DNA of 64,000 nt from Candidatus Sedimenticola sp. (ex Thyasira tokunagai) (GTDB lineage Bacteria; Pseudomonadota; Gammaproteobacteria; Chromatiales; Chromatiaceae): positions 1,984,598-2,048,597 of the forward strand of contig CP134874.1 in assembly GCA_037318855.1 (NCBI GenBank). The letters run 5' to 3'. Both the position numbers and the translations under genes were made by a program. The notes beneath the pieces are model-generated. The model did not search any database. It saw only the letters and a program-made list of their open reading frames with translations, and had not been told where the DNA came from. Shown piece by piece: positions 37,056 to 46,600 of the stretch. Position 1 is the stretch's first letter. The number at the start of each line of letters is the position of its first letter.

Positions 37056-39011
37056 GTGTATGCTAGTTTGCACGAAACTGACCCCATCGGCGACGATCCG
37101 TTGGATCCGGATCTACTCTCCCAGTTTGAGACCCTTAGTCAGCGTATCGCTGAGCTGACCCAGCTTGCTCATCTGAAGCTCGATCCGGATTCGAGTGATC
37201 AATCCGAACCAATTCAGCTTTCCGCATCCTCAGTTTCCGAGCAAGATCCAACACCGGAGATTGAGCGCCTCAACCGGAAGGTCCAGAAGCTTAAGGCGGT
37301 CATTGAAGCGAGCACTGACGCCATTTTGGTGTTTGACGAGAAGGGTCTGCCGGTGCAGCACAATCAACGTTTTTTGGAGGTGTGGGGCGCATCAGATAAC
37401 GCTTTTCTGCGTGTGGGTGAGAGCTGGAAATCAGCTATGGCGGCCCCTCTGCTGGAGGGTGACGGACGGTTTATCCTGCAGATGGGTGTGCTGCTGGATT
37501 CTCCCGAGGCTGAGACAAGGGATCTGTTACGTTTTACAGACGGTAGATTGTTTGAGTCCACCTCCCAGCCCCAGCGGGTGGCGGGAGAGGTCGTCGGCAG
37601 GATTTGGAGTTTCCGGGATGTTACTGAGCAGCAGCGTGCCCGGGAGCTGGTGGAGTACCAGGCAAACTACGATGCCCTTACCGATCTGCCCAGTCGTCGT
37701 CTGCTTCTCGACCGCTTAAATCAGATGCTCTCCCGTTGCCGACGCCATGACCGGATCGGTGCCCTGCTGTTTCTCGATCTCGATAATTTCAAGACAATTA
37801 ACGATACCCTTGGACACCCCGTGGGTGATGCTCTGTTGCGGAAAGTTGCCGGGCGCCTTAATTTTTGTCTGAGGAGCGAGGATACAGCGGCGAGACTCGG
37901 TGGGGATGAGTTTGTACTGCTGCTATCGGAGGCGAGTGGAGGCTATCAAGATCTCTCTGAGCAGGCCGAAATAGTGGCGAAAAAGGTACTAAGCACCCTT
38001 TCTGAACCCTATCAGATTCAGGGGCACAGGCTCTATTCAACCCCCAGCATAGGTGTCGCGCTGTTCCCGGTTGGCCAAGAATCTGCGGACGAGGTGTTGA
38101 TGCACGCCGATACCGCCATGTACCGGGCAAAATCGGCTGGTCGCAACACTATTCGTTTCTTTCTTCCGAGTATGCAGCAGGAGTCCGAACAGCAGCTACA
38201 GATTCAGGGGGATCTGCGATTGGCACTGGAGCGGGATGAACTCAACGTCCACTGGCAACCGCAGCTTGACGGTGCCGGCAATACAATAGGTGCAGAGGCG
38301 CTACTGCGTTGGCTGCATCCCACCCGCGGGGTGGTGATGCCTGCAGAGTTTATTCGTGTCGCGGAGGAGATGGGTATCATCGGCAGCCTCGGTGACAAAG
38401 TGCTGCGGGAAGCTTGTAGTCTGCTGCGCAAACTGGGTGACGAGGCACCGGAAGCGGGGCCGATCTACCTCTCCGTCAATGTTAGCCCCCAGCAGTTTCA
38501 TCAGGCTGATTTTGCAGAACATGTTGCCGGGTTACTAGAGGAGTCGGGTGCTAATCCATCGCGTCTTACACTGGAGCTGACAGAGAACATGCTGGTTTCG
38601 AATCTCGACAGCGTGATGGCGAAGATGATTGAACTGAAGCGTCTGGGTGTCCGCTTCTCGATAGACGATTTTGGAACCGGGTACTCCTCACTGGCCTATC
38701 TCAAACGGTTGCCACTGGATGAGATCAAGATCGATCACTCTTTTGTCTGTGATCTGGTGAAGGACCCTGATACGGTCTCGATTGTTGAGGCGATCATCAC
38801 CATGGCATCGAAATTGGGATTGAATGTGGTGGCCGAGGGTGTCGAGACTCGCAAGGAGTTCCACTTCCTGAAGAAAAGAGGCTGTAAATTCTTCCAGGGT
38901 CACTTTTTCTCCAAAGCCATGAGCGAAGATGAGTTGTGGGTGTTTCTGGCACTGGAGTGTATTCAGACCAGCGGCGAAAGTGGGCTGCAGAGTGCATTTG
39001 ACGGATTCTGA
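37056..39011 (+). CDS. PAS-GGDEF-EAL cyclic di-GMP protein
   Basis: A 651-residue protein. A coiled N-terminus is followed by a PAS domain (about residues 90-190, AVIEASTDAILVFDEKGLP), a GGDEF domain with intact ARLGGDEFVLL and a preceding RSED I-site, and an EAL domain with GAEALLRWLHP, SIDDFGTGYSSL and LDEIKIDHSFV, so both catalytic sites look active. No membrane segment, so it is cytosolic. The start is a GTG at 37056 without a strong ribosome site; the true start may be slightly different. No operon partner. Confidence 0.88.
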   Translation: MYASLHETDPIGDDPLDPDLLSQFETLSQRIAELTQLAHLKLDPDSSDQSEPIQLSASSVSEQDPTPEIERLNRKVQKLKAVIEASTDAILVFDEKGLPVQHNQRFLEVWGASDNAFLRVGESWKSAMAAPLLEGDGRFILQMGVLLDSPEAETRDLLRFTDGRLFESTSQPQRVAGEVVGRIWSFRDVTEQQRARELVEYQANYDALTDLPSRRLLLDRLNQMLSRCRRHDRIGALLFLDLDNFKTINDTLGHPVGDALLRKVAGRLNFCLRSEDTAARLGGDEFVLLLSEASGGYQDLSEQAEIVAKKVLSTLSEPYQIQGHRLYSTPSIGVALFPVGQESADEVLMHADTAMYRAKSAGRNTIRFFLPSMQQESEQQLQIQGDLRLALERDELNVHWQPQLDGAGNTIGAEALLRWLHPTRGVVMPAEFIRVAEEMGIIGSLGDKVLREACSLLRKLGDEAPEAGPIYLSVNVSPQQFHQADFAEHVAGLLEESGANPSRLTLELTENMLVSNLDSVMAKMIELKRLGVRFSIDDFGTGYSSLAYLKRLPLDEIKIDHSFVCDLVKDPDTVSIVEAIITMASKLGLNVVAEGVETRKEFHFLKKRGCKFFQGHFFSKAMSEDELWVFLALECIQTSGESGLQSAFDGF

Positions 39012-39071
39012 CCAAGAGTGGTTGACCGCTAGAGGGTAGACCGGGATAATCCCGCCACTGTTTCGAGTTAT

Positions 39072-39187
39072 GGTGGCCTGTATCGGTCCCCTCGCAACGA
39101 TAGATTGTGAATCCGGTCAGGCCTGGAAGGGAGCAGCCGCAGCAGTTGACTCGTGTGCCGAGGTGTGGCTGGTACGGGCCGCCGCCC
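39072..39187 (+). ncRNA. ffs: Signal recognition particle 4.5S RNA
   Basis: The segment GGTGGCCTGTATCGGTCC...GGTCAGGCCTGGAAGGGAGC AGCC...GGGCCGCCGCC matches bacterial SRP RNA: the GGTCAGG..GGAAGG.AGCAGCC apical loop is at about 39115-39137 and the 5' and 3' ends pair (GGTGGCC with GGCCGCC). It scaffolds Ffh at the ribosome. Its position ahead of dnaX is the common gammaproteobacterial order. Confidence 0.92.
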
Positions 39188-39519
39188 TTTTGGCCGCCAC
39201 TGAACAGCACTTGGGTGGTCGTCTTGTACTCAAAAGGCACTGTTTAATTCCCCGGATTTATTCAGAGTTTTCCTAAGAAGCCTCCGAATAAGTCTGGTTA
39301 GATTTAGGCTGAGATAAAATTGATCCAATTTGTTTCGAAGTGAGCGGTAATAGCCACTCTATTGCTGCGATCTTCGAAGCGAATTGGGGCTATTTTAGCC
39401 AGCGTAAAGCAATCATGACTTGCTCAGAGGTTCCCTAGCTCCCTCGCTGTGAATTGCCCCGCGTATTGGGTAAACTCTCCTTCTGATTTTCCACTTTTTG
39501 AGAGTTCTAGACACAGCCC
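39188..39519. other. Intergenic, no gene seen
   Basis: No coding frame or clear repeat; it contains the upstream region of dnaX. Confidence 0.5.
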
Positions 39520-41169
39520 ATGTCATATCAGGTTCTAGCCCGTAAGTGGCGACCCCGTATCTTCAGCGAATTGGTTGGTCAGGAGCACGTGGTACGCGCC
39601 CTGAGCAATGCCCTGGACAACGACCGGCTGCATCATGCCTATCTCTTTACCGGTACCCGGGGGGTAGGGAAAACCACCCTGGCGCGTATCTTTGCCAAAT
39701 CCCTCAATTGTGAACACGGCGTCGGTTCCACTCCTTGTGGCCAGTGCAGTGCCTGTCAGGAACTGGATGAGGGGCGTTTTGTCGATCTGCTGGAGGTGGA
39801 CGCCGCCTCCCGCACTAAGGTGGATCAGACTCGTGAACTGCTGGAAAACGTCCCCTACGCCCCCGTCAGGGGGCGCTACAAGGTCTACCTCATAGATGAG
39901 GTGCACATGTTTTCCGACAGTAGCTTTAATGCACTGTTGAAGACGCTTGAGGAGCCACCGCCCCACGTTAAGTTTCTACTCGCCACCACCGATCCGCAGA
40001 AAGTGCCGATGACCGTTTTGTCGCGTTGTCTGCAGTTCAACCTGAAACGTCTCCCGCTGGAACAGATTCAGGGCTACCTGCAGACCATTCTTCAGAAAGA
40101 GGGGATCGAGCACGAGATGCCGGCTCTGGCCAATCTGGCCCGTGGTGCGGATGGTAGTATGCGTGATGCTCTCAGCTTAATGGATCAGGCGATCGCTTTC
40201 GGTGGTGGCCGGGTGATGGAGGACGAGGTAAGGACGATGCTCGGCACCATCGCTCAGGATCGCGTTTATGAGTTTATTGATGCACTGGGGCGGGGCGATG
40301 GCAGTGGCCTGATGTCACAGGTGGCTGAGATGGCGGAGATGGCCCCCGATTTCGGTGGTGTACTCCAGGACCTGCTCTCCCTGCTTCACCGTGTTGCCCT
40401 GGCTCAAGCGGTTCCTGATGCCGTGGATAACAGTGCAGGAGATGAGGAGCGAGTCACTGCACTGGCAGCTGAGCTGACTCCCGAGGATGTGCAGCTGTTT
40501 TACCAGATTGGTTTGATTGGTCAACGTGACCTGCCACTGGCTCCCGAGCCACGGGTAGGGTTCGAGATGATCCTGTTGAGAATGCTGGCGTTTCGTCCGG
40601 TGAGCCTGAATTCTGATGATGCGCCGATAGTTGGTGAAAGACGGCCTCAGCCTGTAATAGCAAAAAAAAAACTCCCTGAAAAAAAACCACTGTTAGACAG
40701 ACAGGCTGTGGCGGCAGAAAGTGCCGTGGTACAACCGGTGGCGGTATCCGCAGCACCTGTGACTGAGACACCTCCTCAGCCCATGGATCTGAGTAACTGG
40801 CACCAGGTGGTGGAGTCGCTACAGATCGGAGGTATCGCCCGACAACTGGCCAATAATAGTGTCTATGAGAGCTGGGATGGCTCCACTCTGGTGCTTAACC
40901 TGGATCCAGTACATAAACATATGCAGGTAGGGAGTTCCGAGCAGCGTCTGTGCAAAGCGTTGGAACTCTGTATGGGACAGAAAATCCAGTTAAAGATTGT
41001 GCTTGGCTCAGCGGATGCCGTGACACCGGCGAAGAGTCAGGCTATAGCGGCCGCAGACAGGCAGAAAGATGCGGAAAACAGCATGGCTGAAGACCCACTG
41101 GTTCTGGCCATGAAGGAGCGCATGGGCGCCCGCTTGATTCCGGGCTCAATACGCCCGGTGGATGAATGA
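39520..41169 (+). CDS. dnaX: DNA polymerase III subunits tau/gamma
   Basis: A 549-residue clamp-loader ATPase. Motifs: VGQEHVVRALSNAL, Walker A GTRGVGKTTLARIF, zinc-binding cysteines in CGQCSACQ, LIDEVHMFSDSSFN (Walker B) and the sensor LLATTDPQKVP with SRCLQF. The C-terminal part is the tau extension that binds the polymerase. It is followed by ybaB and recR, as in other Gammaproteobacteria. A run of ten A at codon 381 may also give the short gamma form (see the separate entry). Confidence 0.95.
   Translation: MSYQVLARKWRPRIFSELVGQEHVVRALSNALDNDRLHHAYLFTGTRGVGKTTLARIFAKSLNCEHGVGSTPCGQCSACQELDEGRFVDLLEVDAASRTKVDQTRELLENVPYAPVRGRYKVYLIDEVHMFSDSSFNALLKTLEEPPPHVKFLLATTDPQKVPMTVLSRCLQFNLKRLPLEQIQGYLQTILQKEGIEHEMPALANLARGADGSMRDALSLMDQAIAFGGGRVMEDEVRTMLGTIAQDRVYEFIDALGRGDGSGLMSQVAEMAEMAPDFGGVLQDLLSLLHRVALAQAVPDAVDNSAGDEERVTALAAELTPEDVQLFYQIGLIGQRDLPLAPEPRVGFEMILLRMLAFRPVSLNSDDAPIVGERRPQPVIAKKKLPEKKPLLDRQAVAAESAVVQPVAVSAAPVTETPPQPMDLSNWHQVVESLQIGGIARQLANNSVYESWDGSTLVLNLDPVHKHMQVGSSEQRLCKALELCMGQKIQLKIVLGSADAVTPAKSQAIAAADRQKDAENSMAEDPLVLAMKERMGARLIPGSIRPVDE
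40662..40671 (+). promoter_or_regulatory. Possible slippage site making gamma from dnaX
   Basis: Ten consecutive A within dnaX. A -1 shift gives AAA AAA AAA ACT CCC TGA, ending within four to five codons; a +1 shift also meets a stop soon after. Either would give a gamma-like protein of about 385 residues, as known for E. coli (ribosomal) and Thermus (transcriptional). Confidence 0.45.
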
Positions 41170-41229
41170 ACAAGTTGTCAGTTATCAGCTTAAGTTTCAG
41201 GGTTAAAATGGTCTGCAAAGCTTGATTAG

Positions 41230-41505
41230 ACCGTCCCTTCTCCCTACGGAGGGTGTCGTAAAAGCTCCAATTCCTTCTCCCTACGAGGGAGAAGGTTAGG
41301 ATGAGGGTGTATCAAATCAATAAGTTACCTATTGATCCCCCTCACCCTAGCCCTCTCCCCGGTGGGGAGAGGGGACTTTTGCGACACCCTCCTACGAGGG
41401 AGAAGGTTATGATGAGGGTGTATTAAATCAATAGCTTGCCTATTGACCCTCCCTCATCCCAACCCTCTCCCCGGTGGGGCGAGGGAGTATGTATGGCAGC
41501 AGTGA
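41230..41505. repeat. Palindromic repeat cluster (CTCCCTACGAGGGAG family)
   Basis: Same family as 29468-29690, ending GGCAGCAGTG near 41504. Its left arm is split at CTCCCTAC/TACGAGGGAG by the nested element 41248-41392. It fills most of the 364-bp dnaX-ybaB gap; no gene is seen. Confidence 0.75.
41248..41392. repeat. Nested MITE with TAC target duplication
   Basis: GGAGGGTGTCGTAAAAG at 41248 is mirrored by CTTTTGCGACACCCTCC ending at 41392. TAC flanks both sides (41245-41247, 41393-41395). Removing it and one TAC rebuilds CTCCCTACGAGGGAG exactly as at 29581. Confidence 0.82.
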
Positions 41506-41533
41506 TTGAATTTGTAATACTAGGAGAAATCAA

Positions 41534-41860
41534 TTGATGAAAGGTGGATTAGGCGGCCTGATGAAGCAGGCCCAGAAGATGCAGGCGGAGATGCAGAAGG
41601 CACAGGAACAGCTGGCCCAAGAGGAGATTACCGGTGAGTCTGGTGGTGGCATGGTGAAAATCACCATGAACGGCAAGCATGAGGTGCGCCGCGTGGAGAT
41701 CGACGATACCTTGGTAGGTGATGATAAAGAGATGCTTGAGGATCTGATTGCCGCAGCGATGAACGATGCGGTTCACCGCATAGCCGATAAAACCCAGGAG
41801 AGCATGGCCGGTATGACTTCCGGCATGGGCCTGCCCCCCGGCTTCAAAATGCCGTTCTGA
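41534..41860 (+). CDS. ybaB: YbaB/EbfC nucleoid-associated protein
   Basis: A 108-residue dimeric DNA-binding protein. [20 protein letters not shown] forms the N-terminal coiled coil, and [18 protein letters not shown] the central sheet. The C-terminus [12 protein letters not shown] is standard. It lies between dnaX and recR (three bases before recR), the typical replication-repair operon. Confidence 0.93.
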   Translation: MMKGGLGGLMKQAQKMQAEMQKAQEQLAQEEITGESGGGMVKITMNGKHEVRRVEIDDTLVGDDKEMLEDLIAAAMNDAVHRIADKTQESMAGMTSGMGLPPGFKMPF

Positions 41861-41863
41861 TCA

Positions 41864-42460
41864 ATGTCCCAGCGACCTCTCCTCGATCAGTTGATGGATG
41901 CGCTCTGCTGTCTCCCTGGAGTAGGGCAGAAGTCAGCGCAGCGTATGGCGTTCTATCTACTTGAGCGGGACCGAGAGGGCGCTCGTCATCTAGGCCGGCT
42001 TCTGGAAGAGTCGATGGAGCGGATCGGTCAGTGCAGCCGCTGTCGTACATACACCGAGTCGGAGGTCTGCGCTCTCTGCGCCAATCCCAACCGGAGCGAC
42101 AGCCAACTCTGCGTGGTTGAGACACCGGCGGAGGTGGCCGCCATCGAGCAGGCGACGGACTATCGCGGTCGCTATTTTGTTCTTGGCGGGCGACTTTCTC
42201 CTCTGGACGGTCTTGGACCGAGAGAGATTGGTCTTGACCAACTGGCCCTGATACTCGACGAAGGCGAGGTGCGTGAGTTGATACTCGCCACCAATCCGAC
42301 AGTAGAGGGCGAAGCAACGGCCCACTACATCAGCGAGATGGCGAAACAGCAACAGATAACGATTACCCGAATTGCCCACGGGGTTCCCCTGGGCGGTGAT
42401 CTGGAGTATGTGGATGGGGGGACCCTCTCACACGCCTTTACCGGGCGCCGGACATTCTAG
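41864..42460 (+). CDS. recR: Recombination mediator RecR
   Basis: A 198-residue protein of RecFOR gap repair. Visible are the helix-hairpin-helix [20 protein letters not shown], a zinc finger [16 protein letters not shown] and a Toprim domain ([27 protein letters not shown]). Complete. Its stop TAG touches the start of a MITE. Confidence 0.94.
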   Translation: MSQRPLLDQLMDALCCLPGVGQKSAQRMAFYLLERDREGARHLGRLLEESMERIGQCSRCRTYTESEVCALCANPNRSDSQLCVVETPAEVAAIEQATDYRGRYFVLGGRLSPLDGLGPREIGLDQLALILDEGEVRELILATNPTVEGEATAHYISEMAKQQQITITRIAHGVPLGGDLEYVDGGTLSHAFTGRRTF

Positions 42461-42725
42461 GGCCTGTTAACGCCATGCGAATATCCATCGCCGGAGGCCA
42501 TTTTTTGCAGGACAAGGCGCACTGAGCGTCGTGTACCTGCCGTACATAAGCGAAGGTGCAACGCAGTCATGCAGAAAAATGGCCCCGTCCCTTCGGGTTG
42601 ACTCTCAAATGAGTCCATTCGGCGTTGCGCATCGTTTATTTGGAGTGACCAAACTGCACTCTGCGCGCCTTGACTGGACTCATTTGAGAGCCAACGCTGG
42701 GTATTCGCATGGTGTTAACAGGCCC
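42460..42725. repeat. MITE abutting the recR stop codon
   Basis: GGGCCTGTTAACGCCATGCG at 42460 is mirrored by CGCATGGTGTTAACAGGCCC ending at 42725. An internal pair GACTCTCAAATGAGTCC / GGACTCATTTGAGAGCC gives a cruciform-like structure. No ORF; its first G is the last base of the recR stop. Confidence 0.85.
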
Positions 42726-42813
42726 GAAGCTTCCCAAATTGAACTATGATTGACAGTGGTGCCGGTGTGAATCGTGATTTTACAATAAAAAGAGATAATT
42801 TGAGGTAAAACAG

Positions 42814-43158
42814 ATGGATGACTGCCTTTTCTGCAAGATGGTGTCCCACGAGATTGAACCCGATGTGGTCTATGAGGACGAGGATGTGCTCGCGTTCAGA
42901 GATATCAACCCTCAGGCACCGGTGCATATACTGATTATTCCCAAACGACATATAAGCACACTTAACGATCTACAGGCAGGGGATGCCGAGTTGATGGGCA
43001 AACTCTATCTAACGGCAACCAAGGTGGCAAAGCTGGAGGGTATCGCCGATGCCGGCTACCGCACTTTGGTTAATTGCAATGAAGAGGGTGGGCAGGAGGT
43101 GTTTCATATCCACCTGCACCTGGTAGGTGGTCGCCGCATGAGCTGGCCCCCGGGCTAA
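42814..43158 (+). CDS. hinT: HIT-family purine nucleoside phosphoramidase
   Basis: A 114-residue histidine-triad protein. FCKMVSHEIEPDVVYEDED is the family start, and HIHLHLVGGR the catalytic triad. It hydrolyses AMP-lysine and other nucleoside phosphoramidates in the cytosol. Length is typical for HinT. Confidence 0.9.
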   Translation: MDDCLFCKMVSHEIEPDVVYEDEDVLAFRDINPQAPVHILIIPKRHISTLNDLQAGDAELMGKLYLTATKVAKLEGIADAGYRTLVNCNEEGGQEVFHIHLHLVGGRRMSWPPG

Positions 43159-43192
43159 CAGAGAAGGCGCTTAGCGAATAAGAACGATTGCC

Positions 43193-43507
43193 ATGAGTTC
43201 CATAGACTCCATTGCCAATTCACTGATTGACCCCGCAATATCCCGGTCGCTGCAGCCGGTGCAGCCTGTCGTACAGACAGGTAATACTCCAGAGCAGGCC
43301 CCAAATAAAAAGCCGCCACCGGTCACTGCCACCAAGGATATGCTGGCAGGTCTTCAGGTAAGTGCGGAACTGCTGCAAAAGAAACACCCGATGGCGGAAG
43401 GCAGCAGCGCCCGTAGCCGTCATGCCATCGGGGCCTATCGTGCGCTAGGCAACAGTGAGGAGCGTGAGCGAGTCAGCACCCTGCTTGGCATCGATGAGTA
43501 CGCCTGA
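43193..43507 (+). CDS. Hypothetical protein
   Basis: A 104-residue protein with a Pro/Gln-rich stretch at 20-50 and a helical C-terminus (SARSRHAIGAYRALGNSEERER). No domain is recognised. It starts 34 bp after hinT and may be cotranscribed. No signal peptide. Confidence 0.6.
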   Translation: MSSIDSIANSLIDPAISRSLQPVQPVVQTGNTPEQAPNKKPPPVTATKDMLAGLQVSAELLQKKHPMAEGSSARSRHAIGAYRALGNSEERERVSTLLGIDEYA

Positions 43508-43695
43508 TTTCCCGACTACCCACCTGTTTTTTCACTGATGGCGGTCTACGTCTGAAATCATTCACCTTCTCTTCGGGTCTGTTCTATTATGAAGTTATAG
43601 GCAGAAGCATTTCTGGGTGAGTTGTGGGCTTGTTTCTGTGGTTTGCGCGATGAAAATGAAGACACCAAAATAAAACTGAATAACGGTGGCACCTA

Positions 43696-46600
43696 ATGAC
43701 AAAAAAACCAGGTATGTTGCTACAGCATCAACTGGAGAGCGAGTTTTCCAATTATCCTCTGTCGGGTTTCAATGATAGCGATATTCAGCAGATCAACACA
43801 CTGCTGGCTATCTATTACCGTTACACGCCTGCTGTAGAACTTGAGAGTGAAAGTGCCTCCGATCTTCTGGGTGCCGTTATTGCCCACTGGCAACTGCTGA
43901 AGGAGAGAGATAGCAGTGTTCCGGCGGTACGAGTCTACAACCCCTCCTTTGAGGAGCACGGATGGCAAAGCTCCCACACCATTATTGAAGTTGTCTGTGA
44001 TGATATGGCTTTTCTGGTCGACTCTCTGTCGATGGGAATCAACCAGGCGGGTCTGACGATTCATCTGACGATTCACCCCGTGATCAAAACACAACGAAAC
44101 AAGGCAGGGGAGTTACAGTCGCTCTATCTCCTTAGTGACACGCAAGGTAGTGCTGAATCTCTGATCCGTTTCCATGTCGAGAAACAGCTCTCCCAGGATC
44201 TGTTGGATGAGCTGCAGAAGATGCTGCTTTCCATCATCAACGATGTACGCTGTGCCAACCAGGGCTGGATGGATATGCGGTCACGTATCTCCTCGGTACG
44301 GGATGTAGTTGCCGCCAATCAACTTCCAGTGTCCAGTGATGAGCTGGTTGAGGCGGTCGAATTTCTTGAGTGGCTGCGTGATGGACACTTTACCTTTCTG
44401 GCGTACTGCGAGTATGAGTTGGACAACGAAGGTGAGCGTACGCAGATGCTGCTCTCCGAGTCTTCGGTACTTGGATTTTTTCGTGAACCGGGAGAGGGTA
44501 TCCACAGTGTTGAGTCGGTGGTGCCCGATTTGGGTGAGACACTTTCAACCATGCCCTCTCTTGTCGTTGTGACAAAAGCTAATGTGCGATCGACCGTGCA
44601 CCGGCCGGCCTACATGGATCTGGTGGCAGTCAAGCGTTTTGATAGTGATGGAAACATTGTGGGGCTCTACTGTTTTGTCGGTCTGTTTGCCTCAACCGCT
44701 TATAGTAGTCCACCAAGAAATATTCCGCTGTTACGGAAAAAGATGGTGGAAGTGGTGGAGGGGGCCGGGCTCTCCTCCATGGGGCACTCTGAAAAAGCGC
44801 TGACAAATCTACTCGATACCTATCCACGTGATGCGCTGTTCCAGGTGCCGACCGATGAGCTGAGGGTGATGGCGATGGATATCCTCGGCTTGCAGGAGCG
44901 GCAACGGACTCGCCTATTTGTCACTCAAGATCCCTTCAAGCGCTTTTTCTCCTGCTTAGTCTATCTTCCCCGCGAGAGTTACAGTAAAGAGTTGAAGGTG
45001 TGTGTTCAGCGGGTGCTGGTAGAGGCGTTTCAGGGTGTCGAAGTGGAGTTTGCCACCCGTTTCTCAGAGTCGATACTGGCGCGCCTCTCTTTTATCGTTC
45101 ACTCTCCTCCGGGCGTCGATATCGAATACGATAGCGATGAACTGCAGAGCAGGGTGGTGGAAGCGACCACCACCTGGCAGGATGGTCTGCGCGATGCACT
45201 GATGGAGTTGTATGGCGAGACACTGGCATCGCACTATCTCCGCGAATATGCTCACTCGTTTCCCGGAGGCTATCGTGAGGATTTCTATCCACGTACCGCC
45301 GCCGGCGATATCGCCAGAATTGAGACTGCACGGGAAAGTGGCGAGTTGGGCCTCCATTTCTACCGTCCCATTCTGGAATCGACTGATAAAATTCATTTTC
45401 GCCTCTACTCTTTGGCAAAAACGGTGCCCCTTTCTGAAGTGATACCGATCCTCGAGAATATGGGGCTCAGTGTCTTTGGTGAAAGACCCTATCATGTGCG
45501 CCATCAGTCTGGAGATGTCTGGATTCATGACTTCTCCATGCGTTATCCACGAGGGCTGGAGAGTCTGGCAGATGAGGAGAGTCATCGGCTTCAGGAGACC
45601 TTTCTCAAAGTATGGAAAGGTGAAGTAGATAATGACGGCTTCAATCAACTGGTGCCGGATGCCGGGCTCGGCTGGAAACAGGTAGTGCTGTTGCGTGCCT
45701 ACAGCCGTTATCTGAAGCAGATAAAAATCCCCTTTAGCCGGCCCTACATTATCGACACCCTGGCCCAGCACAGTACGATCACCTGTCGTCTGGTGCAGCT
45801 GTTCGAACTCAAATTCTCACCTGACGGCGGTTATACAGAGGCAAAATTCAACAAGCTGCTGGATAAGCTAGTGGTGCTGTTGGAGGGTGTAGAGAGCCTT
45901 GATCAGGACAGGATTATTCGTAGCTTTATCAACCTGATTCAGGCCACTCTCCGCACCAACTTCTTTCAGAGTGCCGATGGTGGAAAAGTAAAGGACTATA
46001 TCTCCCTCAAGATAGACTCCAGCGTAGTGGCGGGCATGCCTCAACCGGTGCCGATGTTTGAGATCTTCGTCTTCTCATCCCGCATGGAGGGAGTGCATTT
46101 GAGGGGAGGGAGGATTGCCCGGGGCGGTCTGCGCTGGTCAGATCGAATGGAGGACTACAGAACGGAAGTATTGGGGCTGATGAAGGCCCAGATGGTGAAG
46201 AATACCGTTATCGTTCCGGTGGGCTCCAAGGGAGGTTTTATCGTCAAGCGGATGCCGGATACGGATAACCAGGATGAACTGCTGGAAGAGGTGACCTTCT
46301 GTTACAAAACCCTGCTTAGGGGCATGCTCGATCTCACTGACAATCTGGTAGCGGGGGAGGTGGTACCGCCGCAACAGCTGGTGCGGCATGACGATGATGA
46401 CCCCTATCTAGTCATTGCTGCGGACAAGGGTACGGCCACCTTCTCGGATATCGCCAACGGCGTTGCCGAGGCATACGATTTCTGGCTGGGTGATGCGTTT
46501 GCCTCTGGCGGCTCAGTGGGTTATGACCACAAACGGATGGGCATTACCGCTAAGGGGGCATGGGAGTCGGTGAAACGTAACTTCAGGGAGCTGGATGTTG

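Noticed and set aside
45064..45771. 235-residue minus frame inside gdh
   Set aside because: Antisense shadow of the conserved glutamate dehydrogenase frame.
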